DNA of 64,000 bases. It comes from Aurantiacibacter arachoides. GTDB lineage: Bacteria > Pseudomonadota > Alphaproteobacteria > Sphingomonadales > Sphingomonadaceae. Position numbers and translations under genes: made by a program. A model generated the notes under the pieces. That model did no database searches and was not told where the DNA came from. It saw only the letters and a program-made list of their open reading frames with translations. The stretch's first letter is position 1, and each line of letters opens with the position of its first letter. Positions 8,465 to 16,957 of the stretch are shown one piece after another. The DNA lies in NCBI RefSeq assembly GCF_009827335.1, contig NZ_WTYH01000001.1, forward strand, positions 682,001 to 746,000. Reading direction: 5' to 3'.

Positions 8465-8655
8465 GGTTGCGCGTCCTCGGGGGGCAAAGGCAGGTTTGCG
8501 GCATCGCTAACGGCCTGCGAGCCGCTTCTCAATGCCTTTGGCAAAAGTCGGCGAGGGGAGTTCTGCCCGCGCATGGCGATGATCAGCCGCGAAAGAGATT
8601 GAAAGCAGGCGATCGTCGCGATTGCATGACATGCGACTTTCGATAGGGTCGCCCG

Positions 8656-9414
8656 ATGACTCCCATGACGACGACCCATGCGCAACGCTGGCATCCCTAC
8701 TGCGGTGAAGCGCCGGGACCGGCACACTGGCTGGCGCACTGGAACTGGGATTGGGTCCTGCTCGGTTCGCTCGCCGTGCTGCTGCTGTTCGGTTTCAAGG
8801 CGTCGCGGGCAACGATGCGCAGCCAATTGGCGGCGACCGCCTGCATGGTGATCCTGTTCGTCACGCCCTTGTGCGCGCTGGGCTCTGCCCTGTTCCTTGC
8901 CCGTTCGATCCACCACCTGGCGCTCGCGCTGGTGCTCGCGCCGTTGCTGGTCGGGGCGGTCGGGGCAAGGGCCTTTCCGAACGTTTCGCTGGGGCTTGCC
9001 ACGGTGGTGCAGACCGCAATCTTGTGGGCCTGGCACGTGCCGGCCTCTTACGCGCAGGCCATGTCGAACGACCTGGTGTTCTGGGCAATGCAGGTATCGA
9101 TCACTCTCAGTGCTGCCGCCTGGTGGGTTTCCGTGCGCCGCGCAACGGCGCTGGGCGCGGCGGCGGGCCTGCTGGCGCAGATGGTGCAGATGGGCGTGCT
9201 GGGCGCTCTGCTCGTCTTCGCCGGCCGGGCGCTCTACGCGCCGCACTGGCTGACAACGACGCTCTGGGGCCTCACCGCGCTGGAGGATCAGCAGGTCGCC
9301 GGCCTGGTCATGTGGGTCGGCGGGGGCGGGGCCTACCTGCTGCTGGCAATGGCCATGCTCTGGCGCGCGCTGGGGGCCGACGCCCGGCCATTGCCCGCCT
9401 CTCGCCCTGCATGA
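8656..9414 (+). CDS. Caa3-type cytochrome c oxidase assembly protein CtaG
   Basis: A 252-aa polytopic membrane protein (about six to seven hydrophobic segments) of the Caa3_CtaG family, which helps mature the copper centre of caa3-type oxidases. Recognisable features are the N-terminal HWLAHWNWDW, the SIHHLALALVLAPLL helix with paired His, the WAWHVPASYAQAM segment and the C-terminal DQQVAGLVMWVGGG helix. It heads a run of respiratory genes, and its TGA overlaps the ATG of the b561 gene. This membrane family is distinct from the periplasmic CtaG/Cox11 family. Confidence 0.88.
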   Translation: MTPMTTTHAQRWHPYCGEAPGPAHWLAHWNWDWVLLGSLAVLLLFGFKASRATMRSQLAATACMVILFVTPLCALGSALFLARSIHHLALALVLAPLLVGAVGARAFPNVSLGLATVVQTAILWAWHVPASYAQAMSNDLVFWAMQVSITLSAAAWWVSVRRATALGAAAGLLAQMVQMGVLGALLVFAGRALYAPHWLTTTLWGLTALEDQQVAGLVMWVGGGGAYLLLAMAMLWRALGADARPLPASRPA

Positions 9415-10079
9415 ACAGGCTGGGGCAATGGGCCAAGGGCTACCGGGACCGGGGCCGGTACACGCCGGTGGGCGTAGCCTTCCACTGGATCATGGCGGCC
9501 GTCGTCATTTTCCAGCTGGGCACCGGCTGGTGGATCCAGCGCTATCTTGTCGGGGGCGAGAAGCTGGATGCCTATGCCCTGCATTCGCAGATAGGGCTAA
9601 GCCTGCTGGCACTGGGCCTGCTGCGGCTGCTGTGGCGCCTGATCGTGCCGGGACCCATCAACGATGCCGACGAACCGGGTGTCGCATCGACGATCGCCCA
9701 CATCACGCACGCGATATTCTATGCGCTGTTCACCATCCTGCCACTGTCGGGCTGGGCGATGTGGTCGGCGATCCAGCCGGCGCGGCCGCTGTTTCTTGCA
9801 GGGATCATCCCGGTCCCGCCCATGCCGTTCTACGACCTGTCGCGCGCCTGGCAGTTCCGCGTGCTGGACTGGGCGATGGACGTGCACGTGGCGGCGGTCA
9901 TCGTTCTGGCGCTGCTGGTCCCCGCCCATGCGCTGGCGGCGATCAAACACCATTTCATCGACGGGGACGACGTTCTGGAAGGCATGTTTCCGGAAGTGCA
10001 GGATCGCCGCCAGCATCCGCAAGGCGCGCGGCATACGCCGCCACCGCTTGCCGATCGGTCGGATGCAGAGCGCGGCTGA
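9411..10079 (+). CDS. Cytochrome b561 family protein
   Basis: A 222-aa diheme membrane cytochrome with four transmembrane helices, beginning at ATG 9411 in a 4-bp overlap with ctaG. Candidate heme-ligand histidines lie in AFHWIMAAVV, ALHSQIGLSL, HITHAIFYALF and MDVHVAAVIVLALL; the domain ends at AIKHHFIDGDD. Such proteins move electrons between the quinone pool and periplasmic acceptors. The last 30 or so residues are low-complexity polar and overlap, on the opposite strand, the 3' end of the convergent cytochrome c gene by 125 bp. Confidence 0.88.
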   Translation: MNRLGQWAKGYRDRGRYTPVGVAFHWIMAAVVIFQLGTGWWIQRYLVGGEKLDAYALHSQIGLSLLALGLLRLLWRLIVPGPINDADEPGVASTIAHITHAIFYALFTILPLSGWAMWSAIQPARPLFLAGIIPVPPMPFYDLSRAWQFRVLDWAMDVHVAAVIVLALLVPAHALAAIKHHFIDGDDVLEGMFPEVQDRRQHPQGARHTPPPLADRSDAERG

Positions 10080-10680
10080 TGGCAGTCATCGCGGCCCTCG
10101 CATCGCCGTATCGCTCGCCGCTGGCCCAGGCGTCCAGCTGGTGGGCGAGATATGGCGCGCTCTGCCCGGCAAGCGGCGGGTTGCCTGCATTGCCGAGCCC
10201 GTCCGCGCCGTGGCAACTTGCGCACGAAGCGACGCCCTGCGAGGGCACCCCATCGTGATAGATCGTCGCACCTGCACACTGGTCTGGCGCAGCGCCGGGC
10301 GCCGCCCCGTTCGGGGCCGGATCGTATGGCATCGCGGCGTAGTAGGCGGTGACCTTTTCGCGCGCCGCGCCGTCCAGCGTCGTGGCGATCCGGTACATCT
10401 GCGGATGCTTGCGCGCGCCGGAGGCAAAATGTTCGAGCTGGCGCAGGGCGTATCCCTGGTCCAGCCCGGCGATGCGCGGGGCGAGGTTGCCATCGCCTTC
10501 TCCCTGCACGCCGTGGCAGGTGGAGCAGGCGGCGAGCGCGCCGGCCTCTCCGCCGCTGAAGGCGATAAGTTCGCCGGTTTGATCGAACGGGTCCTCGACG
10601 ATTGCGGGATCAGTGCAACCGGCGGCGCCGCACACGGCAAGACCGCCCAGCAGGCGGAAAATGGCAGGAAACCCGGTCAT
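9955..10680 (-). CDS. Diheme c-type cytochrome lipoprotein (c4-like)
   Basis: A 241-aa protein with a lipoprotein signal (GGLAVCGAAGC) and two c-type heme sites, CSTCH in the first half and CASCHGADG in the second, giving two repeated class I cytochrome domains as in cytochrome c4. It is probably membrane-tethered in the periplasm and shuttles electrons to the adjacent oxidase. It is transcribed against its neighbours: divergent from the 10720 cytochrome and overlapping the tail of cytochrome b561. The C-terminal 20 residues beyond AAYAARLA look unconserved. Confidence 0.85.
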   Translation of the reverse strand: MTGFPAIFRLLGGLAVCGAAGCTDPAIVEDPFDQTGELIAFSGGEAGALAACSTCHGVQGEGDGNLAPRIAGLDQGYALRQLEHFASGARKHPQMYRIATTLDGAAREKVTAYYAAMPYDPAPNGAAPGAAPDQCAGATIYHDGVPSQGVASCASCHGADGLGNAGNPPLAGQSAPYLAHQLDAWASGERYGDARAAMTAISRALHPTDRQAVAAYAARLADAGGDPALPETCLPERRPRR

Positions 10681-10719
10681 CGCTCGTCCTTCCAACCCGA
10701 ATGCCGCCGCGCCGGTTCC

Positions 10720-11094
10720 TTGGCGCCCCGCGTGATCGCCGCGCTTGTGCTGGCAGCGACGGCCGCAGCTTGCAAGCCGCCGGTCGAGGCGCGTCACGAA
10801 TTTGCCCCCGAGGTGGTGGAGCGCGGCCGTGCCGTGGCCACCGCCGCAGGCTGCGCCGCGTGTCACGCCCTTCCCGGCGTCGACTGGCCGCGCGGCGATG
10901 CCGGGCCGGACCTGACCGCTTTCGACGGGCGCGGCCCGATCGCCGGTGCCTTGCCCAACACGCCCGCCAACCTGGCCGCCTTCGTGCGCAATGCCCCGCT
11001 TGCCAAGCCCGGCAGCACGATGCCGCCCATGCCGATCACGCAATCAGAGGCGCGCGCCGTTGCCGCCTATCTCTATGGTAGTGCCGATGACTGA
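10720..11094 (+). CDS. Small monoheme cytochrome c lipoprotein
   Basis: About 124 aa. No in-frame ATG is available. TTG at 10720 or GTG at 10732 gives a short lipoprotein signal (VIAALVLAATAAAC) followed by a single heme site, AGCAACHALPG, near residue 45 and a distal Met region (GSTMPPMPITQ). The stop lies 8 bp inside the subunit II gene, so it is the first gene of the oxidase operon. The role is most likely electron delivery to the caa3 oxidase. The start is uncertain and the coding call is strong. Confidence 0.8.
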   Translation: MAPRVIAALVLAATAAACKPPVEARHEFAPEVVERGRAVATAAGCAACHALPGVDWPRGDAGPDLTAFDGRGPIAGALPNTPANLAAFVRNAPLAKPGSTMPPMPITQSEARAVAAYLYGSADD

Positions 11095-12127
11095 CACCCG
11101 GACCGTATTCGATGCCTGGTGGGGCTGGCCGCCGCCCGTGCTCGACCCCGCAGGGCCTTATGCCGAAAGCGTGACCGTGCTCGCCTGGGCGCTGTTCGCC
11201 ATGGGCGGCGTGGTGACCGCTATCGTCGCCGCGGCGCTGTACGTCGCGCTGTTCGGCCCGGCGAAATGGAAGGCGCGGATCGGCGGTGAGAAGACAGTCT
11301 GGATCATGGGTGTCGCCTTTCCCGGCGTGGTGCTGGCGGGCCTGCTGGTCTGGGGGCTGACGCTCACCGCCTCGCTGACCGATCCCATTCGCGGCGACGA
11401 GCAGCGCATTCGGGTGACGGGGCACATGTGGTGGTGGGATGTCGAATATCTTGACGCGGCGGGCCGGGTGATCCTGCGCGATGCCAACGAAGTCCACCTG
11501 CCGGTCGGGCGCCCGGTGGTGCTCGAACTGCGCAGCGCCGACGTGATCCACAGTTTCTGGGTGCCCAATCTTTCGGGCAAGGAGGACATGATCCCCGGCC
11601 GCACCAACACGCTGAAGGTGCAGGCCGACCGGGCCGGCCACTACGGCGGGGTCTGCGCCGAATACTGCGGCGGGCCGCACGCGCTGATGGGCTTCGTCGC
11701 CGTCGCGCACGAGGAGGCTGACTATCGCCGCTTCCTCGCCGGAGAGCGGCTGGGGCCGTCGGGTCTTGCCGAACAACAGGACGTGCCCGGCGCGCTGCCG
11801 GACATGGCACGGCGCACGGCGGCCATCGCCCGCGGCCCGGCTGCGGGCGGCGCTCCGGATGGCGAGGCGCTGTTCATGGCCAGCGGCTGCGCTGCCTGCC
11901 ACCGCGTGGAGGGCACGCAGGCGAACGGGCTGTCCGGACCAGACCTGACGCATCTCGCCCGCCGTCAAACGCTGGGTGCGGGCGTGTTGCCCAACAATCG
12001 CGGCACGCTGCAGGGGTGGATCACCGACAGCCAGGCGATCAAGCCTGGCAACCGGATGCCGAGCTATGATCTGCTGTCCGCGCAGGAAATCGCAGCCATC
12101 GCGGCCTGGCTGGACACCCCGCGATGA
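11087..12127 (+). CDS. Cytochrome c oxidase subunit II with fused cytochrome c (caa3 type)
   Basis: A 346-aa protein with two N-terminal transmembrane helices, then the periplasmic cupredoxin domain with the CuA ligands (VIHSFWVP and GVCAEYCGGPHALMGF), then a C-terminal cytochrome c domain with a CAACH heme site near residue 268 and a distal Met in GNRMPSYDLL. The fusion marks a caa3-type oxidase in which electrons pass from the attached heme c to CuA. ATG 11087 is used; ATG 11075 in the same frame is an alternative. It overlaps subunit I by 4 bp. Confidence 0.93.
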   Translation: MTDTRTVFDAWWGWPPPVLDPAGPYAESVTVLAWALFAMGGVVTAIVAAALYVALFGPAKWKARIGGEKTVWIMGVAFPGVVLAGLLVWGLTLTASLTDPIRGDEQRIRVTGHMWWWDVEYLDAAGRVILRDANEVHLPVGRPVVLELRSADVIHSFWVPNLSGKEDMIPGRTNTLKVQADRAGHYGGVCAEYCGGPHALMGFVAVAHEEADYRRFLAGERLGPSGLAEQQDVPGALPDMARRTAAIARGPAAGGAPDGEALFMASGCAACHRVEGTQANGLSGPDLTHLARRQTLGAGVLPNNRGTLQGWITDSQAIKPGNRMPSYDLLSAQEIAAIAAWLDTPR

Positions 12128-14664
12128 GCGAGACGGGGTTCGACCACGCCCTCTACGATCGCTTTCCCACGGCCGGCCCCCGGCCCGAGGGCGAGCTGGA
12201 GGAGTTGAAGCGCGTCTGGGGCGCGCCGAAGGGCTGGGGTTACCTGACCGCGGTCAACAACAACTACATCGGCATCTACTACGTCGGCACCGCCTTTCTG
12301 TTCTTCCTGCTGGCAGGGATCCTCTCGCTGGGGATGCGGGTGCAGCTGGCCGCGCCGTTGCAGGAGTTCCTGCCGGTCGACACCTACAACCAGTTCTTCA
12401 CCATGCACGGCACGGTGATGATGTTCCTGTTCGCCGTGCCCATGGTGGAGGCGATCGGCGTGCTGCTGCTGCCGCAGATGCTGGCCGCGCGCGACCTGCC
12501 GTTCCCGCGCCTTTCCGCCTACGCCTTCTGGGCCTATTTCGTGGGCGGCTTGCTGTTCTTCTGCTCGCTGTTCGTGGGCCTCGCACCCGACGGCGGCTGG
12601 TTCATGTACCCGCCGCTGACCTCCATCGCCTACAGTCCCGGCATCAACACCGACTTCTGGCTGCTGGGCATCGGCTTCATCGAGATTTCCGCCATCGCCG
12701 GCGCGATCGAGATCATCGTGGGCGTGCTGCGCACCCGCGCGCCGGGCATGACGCTGAGCCGGATGCCGGTGTTCGCCTGGGCCATGCTGGTCTTCGCGGT
12801 GATGATCGTGGTCGCCTTTCCCAGCGTGATCCTGGGCACCCTGCTGCTGGAGCTGGAGCGCGCCTTCAACTGGCCGTTCTTCGATCCCACCCGCGGCGGC
12901 GATCCGCTGCTGTGGCAGCACCTGTTCTGGTTCTTCGGTCACCCGGAAGTCTACATCATCTTCCTGCCCGCCGCCGGCCTGATGAGCATGATGGTCGCCA
13001 CCATCGCCCGCACCGAACTGGTCGGCTACCGGCTAAACGTGCTGGCGATCATCGCCACCGGTTTCATCAGCTTCGGCGTCTGGGCGCACCATATGTTCGC
13101 CACCGGCATGCCGCGCGTCTCCACCGGCTATTTCAGCGCGGCGAGCATGGCGGTCAGCCTTCCCGCCGGGATCCAGGTGTTCTGCTGGATCGCCACATTG
13201 GCGAGCGGAAAGATCCGCTGGTCGGTGCCTGCGCTGTTCGTGGTCGGCGGGCTGCTGATCTTCGTGATGGGCGGATTGACGGGCGTGATGGTCGGCATGG
13301 TGCCGTTCGACTGGCAGGCGCACGACACCTATTTCATCGTCGCCCACCTGCACTACGTGCTGATCGGCGGGATGGTGCTGCCGATGTTCGGCGCGTTCTA
13401 TTACTGGTTCGGCATGACCAGCAAGCGCGCGCTGAGCGAACGGCTGGGCCGCTGGGTGTTCTGGCTGATGTTTGCCGGCATCCACATCACCTTCCTGCCG
13501 ATGCACCTGACCGGGCTGATGGGGATGCCGCGCCGGGTCTACACCTATCTGCCGGGTCGGGGCCTCGACCTGCTGAACCTCGTTTCCAGCGTGGGCGCCT
13601 TCGTGATCGCGGCGGGCGTGCTGCTGTTCATCGTCGACCTGTTCCGCAAGTTCCGCTTCTCGGCAGAGGACGAGGCGGGCAACGTCTATGGCGGGGGCAC
13701 GCTGGAATGGCTGCCGACCGGGCTCTATTCGACGCGCTCCATCCCGCTGGTCAAGAGCCGCGAGCCATTGTGGGACGATCCCGACCTTGGCCGCCGGGTG
13801 GAGGAGGGACGCTACTTCCTCCCCGGCAGCGCAACGGGCCTGCGGGAAACGCTGATTACCAGCCCGATCAATGCCGAGCCGCAGTACCTGCAGATCATGC
13901 CCGGCCCCTCGCCCTGGCCACTGGCGGCGGCGGTGGGCACGGCGCTGCATTTCCTGTCCCTGACGGTCCAAGCCTACGCCTTCTCGCTGGTCGCCGGCGT
14001 GGTCGCCATTGCCTGCGTGCTGCGCTGGCTGTGGGAGACCGATCGCCCGCTCAAACACACCGAGGCGGACGTGGGCGCAGGTATCGTGCTGCCGGTCGCC
14101 ATCACGGGGCCTTCCAGCCACGGCTGGTGGGCGCTCAACACGCTGATGGTAGTTATGGGCATGATCGCCTTCATGGCGGTGTTCGCCTACCTTTACCTTT
14201 ACGGCATCCACCCCGAGGTCTGGATCGCCGCCCCGCCGCTGTGGCAGAGCGGGATCGTCGCCGGCCTTGCCGCCATCGCCTTTATATTCGCCCGGGCATC
14301 GCGCGCGGTGCTGGCCCGGTCGGAGAAGGGCGTGTTTCCGGGGCAAGGTCCGTGGCTGCTGGCGGCGCTAGCCAGCGGGGCGCTGGTGGCGGGGAGCTGG
14401 TTCGATTGGACCGGCTGGCACGAGGCGGGGCTGCTGCCGCAGGCCAGCGGACAGGGTGCCACCGTGTTTGCGCTGGTCGCCTTCCAGGCCGTATGCGCGG
14501 CCATCGCCGTCATCATGGCGCTCTATCTCGGCTACCGCAGCGGGCGCGGGCTGCTGACCGGGCCAGCGAACGTCACGCTCGACACCGTGACCCGCTTCAT
14601 CGGCTACGTGGCGGTGCAGGGCCTGCTGACCGCCGCGGTCGTGCGGCTGTTTCCGGGGGGCTGA
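12124..14664 (+). CDS. Cytochrome c oxidase subunit I-III fusion (CoxN-like)
   Basis: An 846-aa membrane protein. Residues up to about 560 are heme-copper oxidase subunit I with all metal ligands: FTMHGTVMMF (heme a), FFGHPEVYI (CuB His, cross-linked Tyr and the proton-channel Glu of A-type oxidases), AHHMF (two CuB His) and HDTYFIVAHLHYVL (hemes a3 and a). A linker follows, then about 200 residues of subunit III-like helices (GPSSHGWWALNTLMVV to the end). Such I-III fusions occur in CoxMNOP-type alternative oxidases of alphaproteobacteria. It pumps protons while reducing oxygen to water. Confidence 0.92.
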   Translation: MSETGFDHALYDRFPTAGPRPEGELEELKRVWGAPKGWGYLTAVNNNYIGIYYVGTAFLFFLLAGILSLGMRVQLAAPLQEFLPVDTYNQFFTMHGTVMMFLFAVPMVEAIGVLLLPQMLAARDLPFPRLSAYAFWAYFVGGLLFFCSLFVGLAPDGGWFMYPPLTSIAYSPGINTDFWLLGIGFIEISAIAGAIEIIVGVLRTRAPGMTLSRMPVFAWAMLVFAVMIVVAFPSVILGTLLLELERAFNWPFFDPTRGGDPLLWQHLFWFFGHPEVYIIFLPAAGLMSMMVATIARTELVGYRLNVLAIIATGFISFGVWAHHMFATGMPRVSTGYFSAASMAVSLPAGIQVFCWIATLASGKIRWSVPALFVVGGLLIFVMGGLTGVMVGMVPFDWQAHDTYFIVAHLHYVLIGGMVLPMFGAFYYWFGMTSKRALSERLGRWVFWLMFAGIHITFLPMHLTGLMGMPRRVYTYLPGRGLDLLNLVSSVGAFVIAAGVLLFIVDLFRKFRFSAEDEAGNVYGGGTLEWLPTGLYSTRSIPLVKSREPLWDDPDLGRRVEEGRYFLPGSATGLRETLITSPINAEPQYLQIMPGPSPWPLAAAVGTALHFLSLTVQAYAFSLVAGVVAIACVLRWLWETDRPLKHTEADVGAGIVLPVAITGPSSHGWWALNTLMVVMGMIAFMAVFAYLYLYGIHPEVWIAAPPLWQSGIVAGLAAIAFIFARASRAVLARSEKGVFPGQGPWLLAALASGALVAGSWFDWTGWHEAGLLPQASGQGATVFALVAFQAVCAAIAVIMALYLGYRSGRGLLTGPANVTLDTVTRFIGYVAVQGLLTAAVVRLFPGG

Positions 14665-14667
14665 GAG

Positions 14668-14961
14668 GTGGCAGGCCACTACACCGAGACCACCGACTGG
14701 CAGGGCGCGGGCTGGGCCTTTGCCGTGTGGACGGCGCATTTTACCGCCCTCTGGGGTGCGAGCAGCGCGTTTCCCGGCGATCCCGCGGCACGGTGGATCG
14801 CGCTTGCCGCCACGGTTGTCGCGCTTGCAGCGCTAATCTGGCTGTGGCGTTTGCGGGCGGCAAGGCGCGCGCGTGGCGCGGGCCGACACGTCACTCCGCT
14901 CGCCATCGGGATGGCAGGCGTCGCCGTCCTGTTCGGAGCGCTGCCCGCCCTTGTCGGGTGA
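14668..14961 (+). CDS. Small membrane protein of the oxidase operon
   Basis: A 97-aa protein starting at GTG 14668, preceded by GAGAG three bases after the subunit I stop. Three hydrophobic segments (AGWAFAVWTAHFTALWG, WIALAATVVALAALIWLW and ITPLAIGMAGVAVLFGALPALVG-like) make it an integral membrane protein. No family is recognised with confidence. Position suggests a small oxidase subunit or assembly factor comparable to CoxP-like ORFs in coxMNOP clusters. Confidence 0.65.
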   Translation: MAGHYTETTDWQGAGWAFAVWTAHFTALWGASSAFPGDPAARWIALAATVVALAALIWLWRLRAARRARGAGRHVTPLAIGMAGVAVLFGALPALVG

Positions 14962-15035
14962 GTGCCGCAAATTCCCGGACCTTTTGCGCCCCTTGCCGGT
15001 TGAAGGGGCATTCGATCAACAGGCCGGAGCGATCA

Positions 15036-15488
15036 ATGACAGACCCCGGAGTGCGCACAGCGCCTCTCGCCAGCCCCATCCACGCCATCCTGCTGGCCTT
15101 TCCGGTCGCGCTTTATCCGGCGGCGCTCGTCAGCGACATTGCCTACCTGCAGACCGCGGTCGTGCAGTGGACCAACTTTTCGCAGTGGCTGATCGCCGGG
15201 GCGGACCTGTTCGCCGGACTGCTGCTGGCCTGGGCGCTGATCGCATTCTTCTTCGGCCCAGGACGCCGAATGGGGGCGCGCGGAGCGAGGGGACGCAGTC
15301 TCCTGTACCTTATCGTGGTGGCGAGCATGTTCGTCACCGGCTTCGTCAACGCCCTGCAACACGCAAAGGACGGGTGGCACTCGGTCGGCACCGCGGGCCT
15401 GGTCATGTCCATCGTGTGCACCGTGCTGGCGCTGGTCGCCGCCTTCATCGTTCATTCCCGAACCGTCGTCACGGAGACCCGCTCATGA
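15036..15488 (+). CDS. DUF2231-like four-helix membrane protein
   Basis: A 150-aa protein with four transmembrane helices. The start at ATG 15036 is supported by GGAG seven bases upstream. The opening SPIHAILLAFPVALYPAALVSDIAY, with an early His in helix 1, fits DUF2231-type membrane proteins, some of which are thought to bind heme. It overlaps the downstream sugar dehydrogenase by 4 bp, so the two are co-translated. It may form the membrane partner that passes electrons from the dehydrogenase, which is inference. Confidence 0.75.
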   Translation: MTDPGVRTAPLASPIHAILLAFPVALYPAALVSDIAYLQTAVVQWTNFSQWLIAGADLFAGLLLAWALIAFFFGPGRRMGARGARGRSLLYLIVVASMFVTGFVNALQHAKDGWHSVGTAGLVMSIVCTVLALVAAFIVHSRTVVTETRS

Positions 15489-16831
15489 CGCGCCTGTCCC
15501 TCGCCGCGCTGCCGCTACTGGCGCTCGTTGCCGCCTGTTCGCCGTCTTCGGAAGGGCTCGACCAGACCGGTGCCTCGCCGACCCTGCCGGACCAGGCAGA
15601 CAGCCTCATCCCCGCCATCGCCATCGCTCCGCCCGCCGGGTGGGACGGTGAACTGCCGACCGTGCCCGAAGGCTACGTCGTCACGCCGATCGCGCAGGAC
15701 CTGAAGATTCCGCGCCAGATGCTCGTCCTGCCCAATGGTGACGTGCTGGTGGCCGAAGGTTCCGGCGGCAAGGCGCCCAAGCTGCGCCCCAAGGACATCA
15801 TTGCCGGTATTCTGAAGGGTCGCGGCAAGAGCCCGGTCGAGGGCGGCGATCGCATCACGTTGCTGCGCGACAGCGACGGCGACGGGCAAACCAACCTGCA
15901 GACCACCTTCATCTCCGATCTCGACGCGCCTTACGGCCTCGCTTTCGTGGACGGCGCCATCTACGTCGCCAACCAGGGCGACCTGATGCGCTTCCCCTAC
16001 ACCGACGGTGCGACGGCCATTACGGCGCCGGGCGAAAAGGTCACCGACCTGCCCGCCGTCATCAACCACCACTGGACCAAGGCGCTGACGGCCAGCCCCG
16101 ATGGCAGCCGCCTCTACGTCGGCATCGGATCGAACAGCAACGTGGGCGAGCGCGGCATGGACGCCGAGGAGGACCGCGCCGTGATCTGGGAGGTCGACCC
16201 GGCCGACGGCTCCAGCCGCGTCTTCGCCAGCGGTATCCGCAATCCCACCGCGCTGGCGTTCGACCCCTGGGGCAACCGCCTGTGGTCGGTCGTCAACGAG
16301 CGTGACGAACTGGGCCCCGAACTCGTGCCCGATTACCTCACCTCCGTGCGGGAAGGCGGGTTCTACGGCTGGCCTTACAGTTATTACGGCCAGACCGTCG
16401 ACCCGCGCGTCCACCCGCAAAGGCCCGACATGGTGGCGCGGGCGATAGCACCCGATTACGCGCTCGGCAGCCACGTCGCGGCGCTCGGCCTGAGCTTTGT
16501 GAGCGACGGCGGCATGGGCGGCCGGTTTGCCGAGGGCGCCTTCGTCGGCGAGCACGGCAGCTGGAACCGCGATGACCGCTCGGGCTACAAGGTCGTTTTC
16601 GTGCCCTTCAGCGGCGGGCGGCCCTCGGGCGATCCCATCGACTTCCTGACAGGGTTCCTGGCCGATGGCGAAGCGCGCGGACGGCCGGTAGGGGTTCTGT
16701 TCGATGCGCCGCGCGGAAGGCTGCTCGTGGCAGACGACGTGTCCAATACCGTGTGGAGCATCACGCCCCGCAACCGCCCACGAGCACCGGCTGACACGAC
16801 ACAGACAGCCAACCGGTCGAACCCGATATGA
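15485..16831 (+). CDS. PQQ-type sorbosone/sugar dehydrogenase lipoprotein
   Basis: A 448-aa protein with lipoprotein signal (LPLLALVAACSP). The body is a six-bladed propeller of the soluble glucose/sorbosone dehydrogenase family: GYVVTPIAQDLKIPRQM, LDAPYGLAF, INHHWTKALTASPDG, SGIRNPTALAFDP, EGGFYGWPYSYYG and GEHGSWNRDDRSGYKV are family landmarks that surround the PQQ site. It probably oxidises aldose or aldehyde substrates in the periplasm. Its coupling to the DUF2231 gene and its place behind a caa3 oxidase operon suggest a dedicated periplasmic oxidation chain. Confidence 0.85.
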   Translation: MTRLSLAALPLLALVAACSPSSEGLDQTGASPTLPDQADSLIPAIAIAPPAGWDGELPTVPEGYVVTPIAQDLKIPRQMLVLPNGDVLVAEGSGGKAPKLRPKDIIAGILKGRGKSPVEGGDRITLLRDSDGDGQTNLQTTFISDLDAPYGLAFVDGAIYVANQGDLMRFPYTDGATAITAPGEKVTDLPAVINHHWTKALTASPDGSRLYVGIGSNSNVGERGMDAEEDRAVIWEVDPADGSSRVFASGIRNPTALAFDPWGNRLWSVVNERDELGPELVPDYLTSVREGGFYGWPYSYYGQTVDPRVHPQRPDMVARAIAPDYALGSHVAALGLSFVSDGGMGGRFAEGAFVGEHGSWNRDDRSGYKVVFVPFSGGRPSGDPIDFLTGFLADGEARGRPVGVLFDAPRGRLLVADDVSNTVWSITPRNRPRAPADTTQTANRSNPI

Positions 16832-16957
16832 TCGATCAACGGTTGCGGTGATCCAGCGGTAGCCGATCACGCATACCGGGTCGTCACGTTAGCTGTGGTG
16901 ACCAACCGCACGGACTTCCAAGCCAGTTCAGATATCTGGGCTGACCATTTGGCCGAT

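Noticed and set aside
8461..8574. 37-aa ORF on the minus strand overlapping the DUF885 start by ATGA
   Set aside because: It could be a coupling leader, but there is no ribosome site and no recognisable peptide, and the frame is probably fortuitous in GC-rich sequence.
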